DNA of 64,000 nt from Haliotis asinina (Eukaryota > Mollusca > Gastropoda > Lepetellida > Haliotidae). The position numbers and the translations under genes are program-made. Of the stretch, positions 34,892 through 45,642 are shown piece after piece (the first letter of the stretch is position 1; the number at the start of each line of letters is the position of its first letter). Below the pieces are notes generated by a model that saw only the letters and a program-made list of their open reading frames with translations, was not told the DNA's origin and did not search any database. The stretch spans positions 53,840,843-53,904,842 of the forward strand of contig NC_090282.1 of assembly GCF_037392515.1 (NCBI RefSeq), read 5' to 3'.

Positions 34892-37800
34892 TTACAGATT
34901 AGAATGAAAATGCAGCAGAGAGGGTTCGGGTGATCCTGGCACAGTCAGGCTGGTGAAGCTCATCATCAGCTCAGGGCCCTCGCCCCCTCTACATGCAGGC
35001 CAGACAGCGAATGGGACTTCTCCCAGGAAACACTGCCTAGTCGAACCCACCCAGAACTTTCCGGAGAATATGGAGGCTCCCCAACACTGCAGCCTTCTGC
35101 ATTACCCAGATTGTCAGAAGGGCTGTGCTCCCGGTGGAGAACCCGGGCACTCTCCTGATCTGCATCAAGAGATCAGGAGGTACCAAACCAAGGGCACCGA
35201 GGACAATGGGGAGCCTGACGACAGTGTACTTGGGATGCAAGCGAGACATTTCAAAGGCGAGGTCCGCATATTTATCATGCTTTTCCTGAATCTTGCCAAT
35301 CACATTGCTGTCAAAAGGGACAGAAAATTCAATGATATAAATAATTTCATTGGCTTTATCAAAAAGGACAAGATCAGGTTTGTTGGCTGGAATTCGTCTC
35401 AGGCTGTATATTGGCCTATTCCAGAGAAGTTTGTAGGTGGAATTTTCCAGGACGCCCTGGACATGTTCAGGGTCGTACCATGGATGGACCTCGGAGTCAA
35501 AGCCACAGGCATGGCGGAGACGATAATAAAAGCAGCGAGCCATGCCATCATGTCTTTTAAGATATGCTGTTTGTGCCAAGGAAGGGCATCCACTGACAAG
35601 GTGTTGGACAGTCTCTGTAAATTTATTGCAAAGACGACATTTCATATTGATATTCTCTTTAAGAATCACATTCTGGCGATTGCGAGTGGGAAGTGACTGG
35701 TCCTGAGCAGCAAAAAGGAAGCCCTCAGTTTCACATTTGAGACCAGCCGACTTCATCCAGGCGAAGGAGTCGGTTGGATTGCTGTTCTGTTCCACACACT
35801 GCATGTACACTCGATGCAATGATTTCTCAGAAAGCTTCTCCACAAAGGACCGACTCTGGGCAGACTTGGTGAAAGACTTCACCTGGTTTACTCCCATCAC
35901 TGTACCGTCCAGCAGTACATCGCCATCAACAAAATCAACTTCAAATTTCAAATTGTGTCCAGCAACCTTGGCACGCTTAAAGTAGCTGTGGAATTCCTTG
36001 CTTTCATCATGAATCTTGACGTGCATCACCAGAGGATCATCTGACAAATAAATATGTGCAAAAGTACACAATAACATTCTGTCATGAAGAGCTTCCACAT
36101 TAATCAAACCCCGACCTCCAGAATTGATTGGCATATATAAACGATTAAGAGAGGAACGAGGGTGGTGTGCTCTGTTATCAGACATGATCCTTCTGGTCAG
36201 ACGGTCAAGACTCTGGATGTCTTGTTTTGTCCAATCAACTACTCCAAAGGAGTAGAGGAGGACTGGCACAGCAAAAGTATTGGTGGCTTTGATCTTGTTT
36301 CGAGCATTTAACTCGGAGCTCCAGATTTTCTTTAAACGAGATTTATACTCGGCCCGAAGTTTATCTTGAATCAGGGCATTCTGGAGCTTGTCTCGAACTT
36401 GCATTCCAAGATAGGTGTAGGCCTGATCTTCCACGAGATGCTCAATAACTCCTCCCCCTTGTAACTTGACCGATCCATCATTAGTTACCTTGCCACGTTT
36501 CAAATGAAGAGTATTACATTTGTCGAGTCCAAATGTCATGCCAATATCATTAGAGAAGGACTCGACAAGGAGAACCTGTTCTTTCAAATTGGTATCTCCT
36601 TTGGCAAGGAGTTCGATGTCATCCATGTAGAGGAGATGAGTAAGAGGTGTTGGGGATCTGTGCTGAGGAGGTCCGGGATGGTAACCTTCCTCCCTGTTGA
36701 GCAGGAAACTCAAAGGATTTAGAGACAGACATAAAAGCAAAGGACTGAAGGAGTCCCCCTGGAAAATTCCCCTTCTGATTGGAATAGATTCCGAAGTCTG
36801 CACCTCTCCTTGCGAGTACATCTCAAGTTGAGTCGACCAGCAACTCATTAAAGACTTGAGTAAATGAAGTAGTCGCTCAGGGAGGTCAATACACTGAAGA
36901 GACTTCAGAATCCATTCGTGAGGGACAGAGTCATATGCCTTTTTGTAGTCTATCCAGCACATGGAGAGGTTGCGGTGGTATGTCTTAGCCTCTTCCAAAA
37001 TCATTTTCTGTACAAGAAGTTGATCCTTGCACCCCCAACATCCCTTCTTCGCCCCCTTCTGCTCTCTGTAAATTATCTCATTGGACGAGCAGTAAGATGA
37101 CACGAGGTTTGTCAAACACCCTGTGAATAATTTATATTGAGTATTCAAACACGTGATAGGGCGGAAGGTTTTGGGATCAGACAAGTCTCCCTTTTTGGGG
37201 AGGAGTATTGTGCGACCTTTGCAGAACCATGGAGGAACATCAGCTGTGTCCACAAGAGAATTGAAACAGTGAAGTAATGGTGCTTGGACACAGGGAAACA
37301 GTTTCCAATACCGGTTTCGAATGCCATCAGGCCCTGGAGCTGTATTAGATTTGGACTTCTTTATAACAGTCTTCAGGCAATCTGGGGAGATGTAACAGAC
37401 AAACGACCTGATTAATTTCTCATGCATTGCATGGTCATAATCACTGACCCATGGTGCCTCCAGGTTACAGTTGCCGGGTACAGACCACAACTGTTTCCAG
37501 AACCTTTCATTGGCAGCTATGGGAGGCCGTTTATCATGCTCATCAACACCACTTGTCTTGAGTTGCCTGTAAAATTGCTTTTCATTATTTCTAAATTGTT
37601 TATTTTCTTTGATAAATTTGTTTCTCTTTTCCCATTTTTTCTTTCTTTCAGTCCAAATTTTTATTTTTGCCTTAAGGGAATCGACTATTTGGAGAAGTAC
37701 CTTTTCTTTTGTTGTCTTGTACTGTAATTTTATTTTTCTCCAAATTGCCTTTTGTCGTTTAGACATGGGATTCCCTGATGATCTTAATTTCAGGCACAGC

Positions 37801-38753
37801 TCTATCCAGGAAATATATTTCCTAGTTTCTGTTAATTTTACTTGAAACCGGTTTTTTCTTGGTTTATTGATTTTAGTATTAGAGGACTTTTCTTTGGAAA
37901 CTGTGTGAAGTTCCTCCAAGGTTCGAGCGGCAGCATAGACACAACAATTTACTTCATGTAATGAACAGTCCGCAGGAAGTTTTGAAGAGATAATTTCATT
38001 TAGTAAATCAATTTCATTTTTGGGAAAAGACACGTTTAGTTGTTTAATTGGCCTCCGTTTCTCTAAAGGTAAATCACAAATTTCCTCATAAATAGATGTA
38101 AACAAAATGTACACAGAATTTTCGGTAAGGTCTGCAACTGAAGAAGAGGAAGAGTGAGGGTCCAAAATTTCGGGGCCAATTGGCTCTTTCTCGGAAGAGT
38201 TTCCACCAGGAAGAGGAAAGAGGTTGACGCGGACGTCCATCAGAAGTTTTGGGTCTGCTGCCACTTGAGCATTTTGCTCTTGCAAAGGTTCCTGACGGGC
38301 ACCAGTTGTTTGTTGAACTGGCTCACGGGGCATAAGATGTTTTAGCCTCCGGAGTTGATCTCGGAGATTTTGCTCCGTCAGGTAAGCATACATGGGCATG
38401 GCATTGTCTCAATGCAGCTTCAGCGACTTGCCGTTAATTCGTGGATTTTCAGGCCATCCTGTCGCTGTCGCACACTCTAGTAGTGTGGATTTGAGATGGT
38501 TTGACCAAGATATTCTTGGTCGGGTTCTGTGCCTTCCCCTGGGGCAAGTCCCATCTCCAGTATGGTTTGTGGCATTACCGGAGGAAGGCTGACTGGGCTG
38601 CGGAAGTGAAAGATTGAATTCTTCTTGTCTTGCTGTAACCCAGTAAGAAAACCAGCTTCGGGGGGTCAGCCCAAACTGGGTGATGTACGTTCAGTTCAGG
38701 GAATAAAATTCCCCTATCTAGGCCCACCACGGAGAGGCGTACATCATCAGGCC
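34892..38753 (-). mobile_element. LINE with restriction-like endonuclease, copy 1 (nearly full length)
   Basis: Runs on the minus strand from 38753 (5' end) to about 34892 (3' end 'aatctgtaaa'), flanked on both sides by (TTA)n. The 5' end is the same as in copy 2, so it looks complete. Flanking TAA/TTA repeats plus this endonuclease type recall the R4/Dong group, which inserts in TAA repeats. The clade is inferred, not proven. It lies antisense in the GPCR intron. Confidence 0.88.
35037..38399 (-). CDS. LINE polyprotein: reverse transcriptase plus restriction-like endonuclease, 1120 aa
   Basis: Frame from the ATG at 38399 to the stop at 35037. The N-terminal part (1-180) is of unknown function, followed by a basic coiled region (about 180-290). 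The reverse transcriptase begins near APGPDG (354-359), continues through CWIDYKKAYDSVPHEWI (481-497), FQGDSFSPLL (546-555) and the catalytic YMDD (591-594). A CCHC knuckle (C-x2-C-x8-H-x4-C, 921-938) precedes the restriction-like endonuclease, with KPD (1007-1009) and an acidic residue in IIEFSVP (Glu 1024). Upstream, the same frame is open for about 90 more codons (with NHLKSTLLECATATGWPEN) but is cut from the ATG by TGA at 38409-38411. The true protein therefore probably started further upstream, and this copy carries one nonsense change (CGA to TGA is likely). Confidence 0.92.
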   Translation of the reverse strand: MPMYAYLTEQNLRDQLRRLKHLMPREPVQQTTGARQEPLQEQNAQVAADPKLLMDVRVNLFPLPGGNSSEKEPIGPEILDPHSSSSSVADLTENSVYILFTSIYEEICDLPLEKRRPIKQLNVSFPKNEIDLLNEIISSKLPADCSLHEVNCCVYAAARTLEELHTVSKEKSSNTKINKPRKNRFQVKLTETRKYISWIELCLKLRSSGNPMSKRQKAIWRKIKLQYKTTKEKVLLQIVDSLKAKIKIWTERKKKWEKRNKFIKENKQFRNNEKQFYRQLKTSGVDEHDKRPPIAANERFWKQLWSVPGNCNLEAPWVSDYDHAMHEKLIRSFVCYISPDCLKTVIKKSKSNTAPGPDGIRNRYWKLFPCVQAPLLHCFNSLVDTADVPPWFCKGRTILLPKKGDLSDPKTFRPITCLNTQYKLFTGCLTNLVSSYCSSNEIIYREQKGAKKGCWGCKDQLLVQKMILEEAKTYHRNLSMCWIDYKKAYDSVPHEWILKSLQCIDLPERLLHLLKSLMSCWSTQLEMYSQGEVQTSESIPIRRGIFQGDSFSPLLLCLSLNPLSFLLNREEGYHPGPPQHRSPTPLTHLLYMDDIELLAKGDTNLKEQVLLVESFSNDIGMTFGLDKCNTLHLKRGKVTNDGSVKLQGGGVIEHLVEDQAYTYLGMQVRDKLQNALIQDKLRAEYKSRLKKIWSSELNARNKIKATNTFAVPVLLYSFGVVDWTKQDIQSLDRLTRRIMSDNRAHHPRSSLNRLYMPINSGGRGLINVEALHDRMLLCTFAHIYLSDDPLVMHVKIHDESKEFHSYFKRAKVAGHNLKFEVDFVDGDVLLDGTVMGVNQVKSFTKSAQSRSFVEKLSEKSLHRVYMQCVEQNSNPTDSFAWMKSAGLKCETEGFLFAAQDQSLPTRNRQNVILKENINMKCRLCNKFTETVQHLVSGCPSLAQTAYLKRHDGMARCFYYRLRHACGFDSEVHPWYDPEHVQGVLENSTYKLLWNRPIYSLRRIPANKPDLVLFDKANEIIYIIEFSVPFDSNVIGKIQEKHDKYADLAFEMSRLHPKYTVVRLPIVLGALGLVPPDLLMQIRRVPGFSTGSTALLTIWVMQKAAVLGSLHILRKVLGGFD

Positions 38754-38851
38754 CTTATTATTATTTATTATTTTTTACAGATTAAAAATTGAAATGCAGC
38801 AGAGAGGGTTCGGGTGATCCTGGCTTATTTATTATTATTATTATTATTATT
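38754..38851 (-). mobile_element. 50-bp 3' stub of the same LINE between two (TTA)n tracts
   Basis: 38774-38824 repeats only the last about 50 bp of the element ('gaaatgcagcagagagggtt' and 'cgggtgatcctgg'). (TTA)n-type tracts lie on both sides (38754-38772 and 38825-38851). This is a severely 5'-truncated insertion. Confidence 0.85.
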
Positions 38852-41800
38852 TTTACAGATTAGAATGAAAATGCAGCAGAGAGGGTTCGGGTGATCCTGG
38901 CACAGTCAGGCTGGTCAAGCTCATCATCAGCTCAGGGCCCTCGCCCCCTCTACACGCAGCCCAGACAGCGAATAGGACTTCTCCCAGGAAACACTGCCTA
39001 GTCGAACCCACCCAGAACTTTCCGGAGAATATGGAGGCTCCCCAACACTGCAGCCTTCTGCATTACCCAGATTGTCAGAAGGGCTGTGCTCCCAGTGGAG
39101 AACCCGGGCACTCTCCTGATCTGCGCCAAGAGATCAGGAGGTACCAAACCAAGGGCACCGAGAACAATGGGGAGCCTGACGACAGTGTACTTGGGATGCA
39201 AGCGAGACATTTCAAAGGCGAGGTCCGCATATTTATCATGCTTTTCCTGAATCTTGCCAATCACATTGCTGTCAAAAGGGACAGAAAATTCAATGATATA
39301 AATAATTTCATTGGTTTTATCAAAAAGGACAAGATCAGGTTTGTTGGCTGGAATTCGTCTCAGGCTGTATATTGGCCTATTCCAGAGAAGTTTAAAAGCA
39401 TCATTTTCCAGGACGCACTGGACATGTTCAGGGTCATACCATGGATGGACCTCGGAGTCAAAGCCACAGGCATGGCGGAGACGATAATAAAAGCAGCGAG
39501 CCATGCCATCATGTCTTTTAAGATAAGCTGTTTGTGCCAAGGAAGGTCATCCACTGACAAGGTGTTGGACAGTCTCTGTAAATTGATTGCAAAGACGACA
39601 TTTCATATTGATGTTTTCTTTAAGAATCACATTCTGGCGATTGCGAGTGGGAAGTGACTGGTCCTGAGCAGCAAAAAGGAAGCCCTCAGTTTCACATTTG
39701 AGACCAGCCGACTTCATCCAGGCGAAGGAGTCGGTTGGATTGCTGTTCTGTTCCACACACTGCATATACACACGATGCAGTGGCTTCTCAGACAGTTTCT
39801 CCACAAAGGACCGACTCTGGGCAGATTTGGTGAAAGACTTCACCTGGTTTACTCCCATCGCTGTACCGTCCAGCAGTACATCGCCATCAACAAAATCAAC
39901 TTCAAATTTCAAATTGTGTCCAACAACCTTGGCACGCTTAAAGTAGCTGTGGAATTCCTTGCTTTCATCATGAATCTTGACGTGCATCACCAGAGGATCA
40001 TCTGACAAATAAATATGTGCAAAAGTACACAATAACTTTCTGTCATGAAGAGCTTCCACATTAATCAAACCCCGACCTCCCGAATTGATTGGCATATATA
40101 AACGATTAAGAGAGGAGCGAGGGTGGTGTGCTCTGTTATCAGACATGATCCTTCTGGTCAGGCGGTCAAGACTCTGGATGTCTTGTTTTGTCCAATCAAC
40201 TACTCCAAAGGAGTAGGAGAGGACTGGCACAGCAAAAGTATTGGCGGCTTTGACTTTGTTTCGAGCATTTAGCTCTGAACTCCAGATTTTCTTTAAACGA
40301 GATTTATACTCGGCCCGAAGTTTATCTTGAATCTGGGCATTCTGGAGCTTGTCTCGAACTTGCATTCCAAGATAGGTGTAGGCCTGATCTTCCACAAGAT
40401 GCTCAATAACTCCTCCCCCTTGTAACTTGACCGATCCATCATTAGTTACCTTGCCACGTTTCAGATGAAGTGTATTACATTTGTCGAGTCCAAACATCAT
40501 GCCAATATCATTAGAGAAGGACTCGACAAGGAGAACCTGTTCTTTCAAATTGGTCTCTCCTTTGGCAAGGAGCTCGATGTCATCCATATAGAGGAGATGA
40601 GTAAGAGGTGTTGGGGATCTGTGCTGAGGAGGTCCGGGATGGTACCCTTCCTCCCCGTTGAGCACGAAACTCAAAGGATTTAGAGACAGACAAAAAAGCA
40701 ATGGACTGAAGGAGTCCCCCTGAAATATTCCCCTTCTGATTGGAATAGATTCCGAAGTCTGCACCTCTCCTTGCGAGTACATCTCAAGTTGAGTCGACCA
40801 GCAACTCATTAAAGACTTGAGTAAATGAAGTAGTCGCTCAGGGAGGTCAATACACTCAAGAGACTTCAGAATCCATTCGTGAGGGACAGAGTCATATGCC
40901 TTTTTGTAGTCTATCCAGCACATGGAGAGGTTGCGGTGATAGGTTTTAGCCTCTTCCAAAATCATTTTCTGTACAAGAAGTTGATCCTTGCACCCCCAAC
41001 ATCCCTTTCTCGCCCCCTTCTGCTCTCTGTAAATTATCTCATTGGAAGAGCAGTAAGATGACACGAGGTTTGACAAACACCCTGTGAATAATTTATATTG
41101 AGTATTTAGAATGTGATAGGGCGGAAGTTTTTGGGATCAGTCAAGTCTCCCTTTTTGGGAAGGAGTATTGTGCGACCTTTGCAGAACCATGGAGGAACAT
41201 CACCTGTATCCACAAGAGAATTGAAACAGTGAAGGAGTGGTGCTTGGACACAGGGAAACAGTTTCCAGTACCGGTTTCGAATGCCATCAGGCCCTGGAGC
41301 TGTATTTGATTTGGACATCTTTATAACAGTCTTCAGGCAATCTGGGGAGATGTAACAGACAAATGACCTAGTTACTTTCTCATGCATTGCGTGGTCATAA
41401 TCACTGACCCATGGTGCCTCCAGGTTACAGTTGCCGGGTACAGACCACAACTGTTTCCAGAACCTTTCACTGGCAGCCATGGGAGGCCGTTTATCATGCT
41501 CATCAACACCACTTGTCTTGAGTTGCCTGTAAAATTGCTTTTCATTATTTTTGAAAAGCTTATTTTGTTTGATAAATTTGTTTCTCTTTTCCCATTTTTT
41601 CTTTCTTTCAGTCCAAATTTTTATTTTTGCCTTAAGGGAATCGACTATTTGGAGAAGTACCTTTTCTTTTGTTGTCTTGTACTGTAATTTTATTTTTCTC
41701 CAAATTGCCTTTTGTCGTTTAGACATGGGATTCCCTGATGATCTTAATTTCAGGCACAGCTCTATCCAGGAAATATATTTCCTAGTTTCTGTTAACTTGA

Positions 41801-42462
41801 CTTGAAACCGGTTTTTTCTTGGTTTATTGATTTTAGTATTAGAGGACTTTTCTTTGGAAACTGTGTGAAGTTCCTCCAAGGTTCGAGCGGCAGCATAGAC
41901 ACAACAATTTACTTCATGTAATGAACAGTCCGCAGGAAGTTTTGAAGAGATAATTTCATTTAGTAAATCAATTTCATTTTTGGGAAAAGACACGTTTAGT
42001 TGTTTAATTGGCCTCCGTTTCTCTAAAGGTAAATCACAAATTTCCTCATAAATAGATGTAAACAAAATGTACACAGAATTTTCGGTAAGGTCTGCAACTG
42101 AAGAAGAGGAAGAGTGAGGGTCCAGCTTCAGCGACTTGCCGTTAATTCGTGGATTTTCAGGCCATCCTGTCGCTGTCGCACACTCTAGTAGTGTGGATTT
42201 GAGATGGTTTGACCAAGATATTCTTGGTCGGGTTCTGTGCCTTCCCCTGGGGCAAGTCCCATCTCCAGTATGGTTTGTGGCATTACCGGAGGAAGGCTGA
42301 CTGGGCTGCGGAAGTGAAAGATTGAATTCTTCTTGTCTTGCTGTAACCCAGTAAGAAAACCAGCTTCGGGGGGTCAGCCCTAACTGGGTGATGTACGTTC
42401 AGTTCAGCGAATAAAATTCCCCTATCTAGGCCCACCACGGAGAGGCGTACATCATCAGGCCC
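38852..42462 (-). mobile_element. LINE with restriction-like endonuclease, copy 2
   Basis: Same orientation and same 5' and 3' ends as copy 1. Over 35161-35400 against 39121-39360 I count 4 differences in about 240 bases, so the two are close relatives. It has a 252-bp internal deletion near the 5' end and is followed by (TTA)n at 42463-42497. Confidence 0.88.
38998..42074 (-). pseudogene. Broken polyprotein of LINE copy 2
   Basis: Three frame pieces in order on the minus strand: 42074-41106 (N-terminal region to the start of RT, ending RPITF), 41076-39547 (RT with YMDD through the zinc knuckle) and 39540-38998 (endonuclease). The first break is a one-base loss near 41107-41117. The second is a TGA in place of the last Cys codon of the CCHC knuckle near 39547. 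At the front, a deletion of 252 bp (84 codons, in frame) removes the ATG region of copy 1 and its TGA, and joins the upstream open stretch directly to DPHSSSSS. The copy cannot make the full protein. Confidence 0.88.
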
Positions 42463-42499
<37 letters not shown>

Positions 42500-42517
42500 C
42501 TATTATATATGGTCTCT
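42463..42517. repeat. (TTA)n tract and right arm of the flanking palindrome
   Basis: (TTA)n at 42463-42497 followed by ATCTATTATATATGGTCTCT at 42498-42517, the reverse complement of 34856-34873 with one extra AT. Confidence 0.85.
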
Positions 42518-43597
42518 GGTTGAAACAAGCTTTAATTAACATTCACCTTTTCAAGTCGGTCTAGTTGCCTTTCTTCCCAATATTTTAAAATTCATATTTC
42601 ATATATTTTGATCTGATCTACTTTAGGTTTATACACTCTTGAATACGGCAGTCCTTGAAAGTGACTCAGAAACTGAGATTGATGACTGTGTGAATGAATA
42701 GTAATAGTGGATGCTGTGTATCTTTAAAGTGGATAAGTTGTGAATAATTACTCTGTGAAGTCTTTTGAATACTGACTTTAACACTTGCATGGTGTTAACA
42801 TTAACCTGAGTTGACAATGAAATTTCACCCGAAATGGGCCCCTTTGAGGTCAAGAACTGTGATTTGTAGTGCAACGTAATTGGTTATTGTAATAACATAT
42901 GATGGCTGAGATGTTAACTGTATATTTGCTAAAACTGGTAGTAAATGCTGGCTTGTAACACTTACTAGTTAAAATGAAGCTGTGCCCAAAATGTAGCTTC
43001 ACCCAAAACAGGCCCCTGTGATTCTTAGTCCAACATGATTGGTTATCATGCTTACATGTTGTAAAATTGACCCATGGATTACATTTGCAAAGAATGCGGT
43101 GAATAATGACAGAGTTTTGGGGACACAACTGGCAAGTAATTGAATTAACAATGTTTTGCAACCCTAATTGGGCCCCTTGAGGTTAAAATATTATTATTGA
43201 CACTGACATGTTTTTCAGCATGACTACCTGTCGGAAAACTGCTGTAATTTGTATGTAAATAAAATGACAGTTGAAAATAAGTCATTATGGCACACTGATA
43301 TTTCAGACTTCTTGTTATTTTTCATGGGAACTGATAAAACCCATTTTGGGCCCCTCTGCAATGAAATTACAACCCAGATCATGTAAAATATAGCATTTTT
43401 ATGCACAGCTAACTTGTCTCTTAACAAATAACATGTTTTCAGCCAATTCTGTTAGTGGGCCAAAAACCGCCCTTAATATACCTTGTCCTTTACTGTACAC
43501 ACAGTTTCATGTTACTTAACATATATACATTTGTGTTCATCAACATGTGGCGTGAAGATACACATCACAATGGATATGACAAAAGTCATAGTTACCT
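42518..43597. other. GPCR intron, middle part
   Basis: No gene. Recurrent short phrases such as 'ggcccctttgaggtcaa', 'ggcccctgtgattc' and 'gggccccttgaggtta' (42837, 43012, 43171) hint at an old, very diverged internal repeat of about 160-180 bp. Confidence 0.35.
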
Positions 43598-43673
43598 GGA
43601 ATATATGAGGAAAATGTCAAGAGAAGTGATCACTATTTATTCTTCCAAAAGCAAACATGGCGGGGACACCTTC
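43598..43673 (+). repeat. 76-bp intron repeat, second copy
   Basis: Partner of 32941-33016. It is followed by two copies of a roughly 65-bp unit containing 'tgcagttgt' and 'cccttagacc' (43690-43790). Confidence 0.85.
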
Positions 43674-43966
43674 CAGTGTCAGTGGTTTGGATTTCCATCG
43701 ATGCAGTTGTCTCAGAGTTGTTTCCCTTAGACCAAGGCCAAGTGAATTTCTGTCAATGCAGTTGTACCAGAGGTACCTCCCTTAGACCGTTGTCAAAGTG
43801 AACAACGTCTCTCAGAATAAATAATTACATATGCATCTGCCATATTTGACAGTGACCAAACATGGTCATATTCTCACACCTTGTTACAGAAGAAGAAATC
43901 AGTTTTGTAGTTTTGTTGAAATTCCCCAAAGGCATTTACTACAAGACAAATATTATGGATAACAAC

Positions 43967-44340
43967 TTCTATATAGATGCGAGTATGCTCTACATAGATG
44001 CTAGTATGCTCTACATAGATGCTAGTATGCTCTACATAGATGCGAGTATGTTCTACATAGTTGCTAGTATGCACCACATAGATGCGAGTATGCTCTACAT
44101 AGTTGCTAGCATGCTCTAGATAGATGCGAGTATGTTCTACATAGACCCTAGTCTGCTCTACATAGATGCTATTATGTTCTACATAGATGCTAGTGTGTTC
44201 TACATAGATGCTAGTATGCTCTACATAGATATATGTTCTACATAGATGCTAGTCTGCTCTACATAGATGTGAGTATACTCTGTGTAGATGTTGATATGTT
44301 CTATATAGATGTTAGTATACGCCTCGTAGATGTTGGTGTC
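43967..44340. repeat. 21-bp tandem repeat array
   Basis: About 16 units of 'ctacatagatgctagtatg' type. The period is 21 at the left end; the units decay to the right, and a looser 'tacatgtaa' repeat continues to about 44420. Confidence 0.9.
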
Positions 44341-45421
44341 CTCTGCGTACATGTAATGTAAGTATCTTCTACGTACATGTAATTTATGTATCCTCTAAGT
44401 ACATGTAAGTATCTCCTACGTAGTATTTTCTAAGTGGATACAAGTATTTATGAGTATCGTCTGCGTTGGCTATAACGGTATTTCCAGAACGATGGGAAAA
44501 TGAGAGAAGTCAACTTTCACGCCTGAACAAAAATGGGAAACCTAGTCTTATACGGACAGCCGTGTGCATATTGATAAGCATTTCCCCTCGGATAAGCAAT
44601 TCAAAAGAATTTGGCCAAGACGTTTCCCGATTCCTGTAATCTGATTATTATTTATTTTATTTATTATTTTGAGATAGAATAACTGAGATAGACTGGTCAA
44701 TACTAGTGAAAATGCATGATAGTGTTTAGAACTGCAGATAGTCACAAGCAGGCCAACTTCAGACTTTGGAGTCTATATATTGTAACTTTTGAGAAACTAT
44801 CGAGCATTCTTTTTTGCCACGAATCTCAATCGAAAGACCAGTATTGCATCAATCAGTATTGTGTGTGTCAAGAAATCGTTATCAGTGCGACATTTCTTTT
44901 GTGGTTCAGTATATATGAAAGAACTCCTTCTACGTAGGAGAACCTACGCATGACTTGTGTTGCCAAGTTTAGTCGGTTAGATAATTTAAAAAGCGAAAGT
45001 AAGTTGTGATTGGTACGCTCAACTTCCCAGTGGAGACACCTGATTGTCTAGAAAGCCAGCTAAGGGAGGTAATACATTTATGGGTCTGAGCCGTAGATGC
45101 ATCCAGGTATATACTGGGGACATATCGGAACATATACCCTGGAGATATCGAGGATGCATTCAAGGTGTCAGTGAAGCTTTTAAAACGTTCTGTGCCAGAT
45201 ACCCGGTGGACAATTTGAAAATTAAAGACATCAGTAAGCAAACTAATATTCGATGCAACTCTATATCTTTACTTACCATGTGTTCCCGTGTTTGTTCAGG
45301 GTTTCGGAGAATGGGTCTCCAACATCAAGGTGATTTACATCAACAACTGCTATATAATTCATAACAGATACAGTAACTTTTGAAAACTACATAACGTGCC
45401 ATGGTAAATCGTCTGTTTCAG
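44341..45421. other. GPCR intron, last part
   Basis: No gene. Ends with the acceptor 'cgtctgtttcag' at 45410-45421, directly before exon 2. Confidence 0.6.
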
Positions 45422-45642
45422 GTATCGCCATGCTGTTGTTCGTGTGCGGCCAGCTGGACAACATGTCTCACGACGACATCGGAGACGTCATAATCTTCTG
45501 CAGCGCCTTGTTGTTCATTAACCCTGTAGTCAACCCGATCATCTACAGTTTCAAAATTAAGCCTGTCAGGCAAAGAATAACAACGTTCTACAGAAGAATC
45601 CGTGGTCTCTCGCCACCAAACCCCAATATGCCAAACACCTAG
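45422..45642 (+). CDS. Class A GPCR, exon 2 (end of TM6, TM7 and C-tail)
   Basis: Joined to exon 1 after a TTTCAG acceptor. The split codon becomes GGT (Gly277), and the frame reads ...LLPFGIAMLLFVCG, which completes TM6. TM7 (about 295-319) ends in NPIIY (the NPxxY motif, 314-318), followed by a short basic tail RQRITTFYRRIRG that fits helix 8. The stop follows at 45640-45642 and the full receptor has 349 aa. The intron is 13,073 bp, and its phase (1) fits both sides exactly. The receptor subfamily is not known to me. Confidence 0.88.

Noticed and set aside
35037-39657. Long + strand frames at 34953-35696 and 39031-39657
   Set aside because: They are mirror frames of the endonuclease part of the LINE on the other strand and have no independent motifs.
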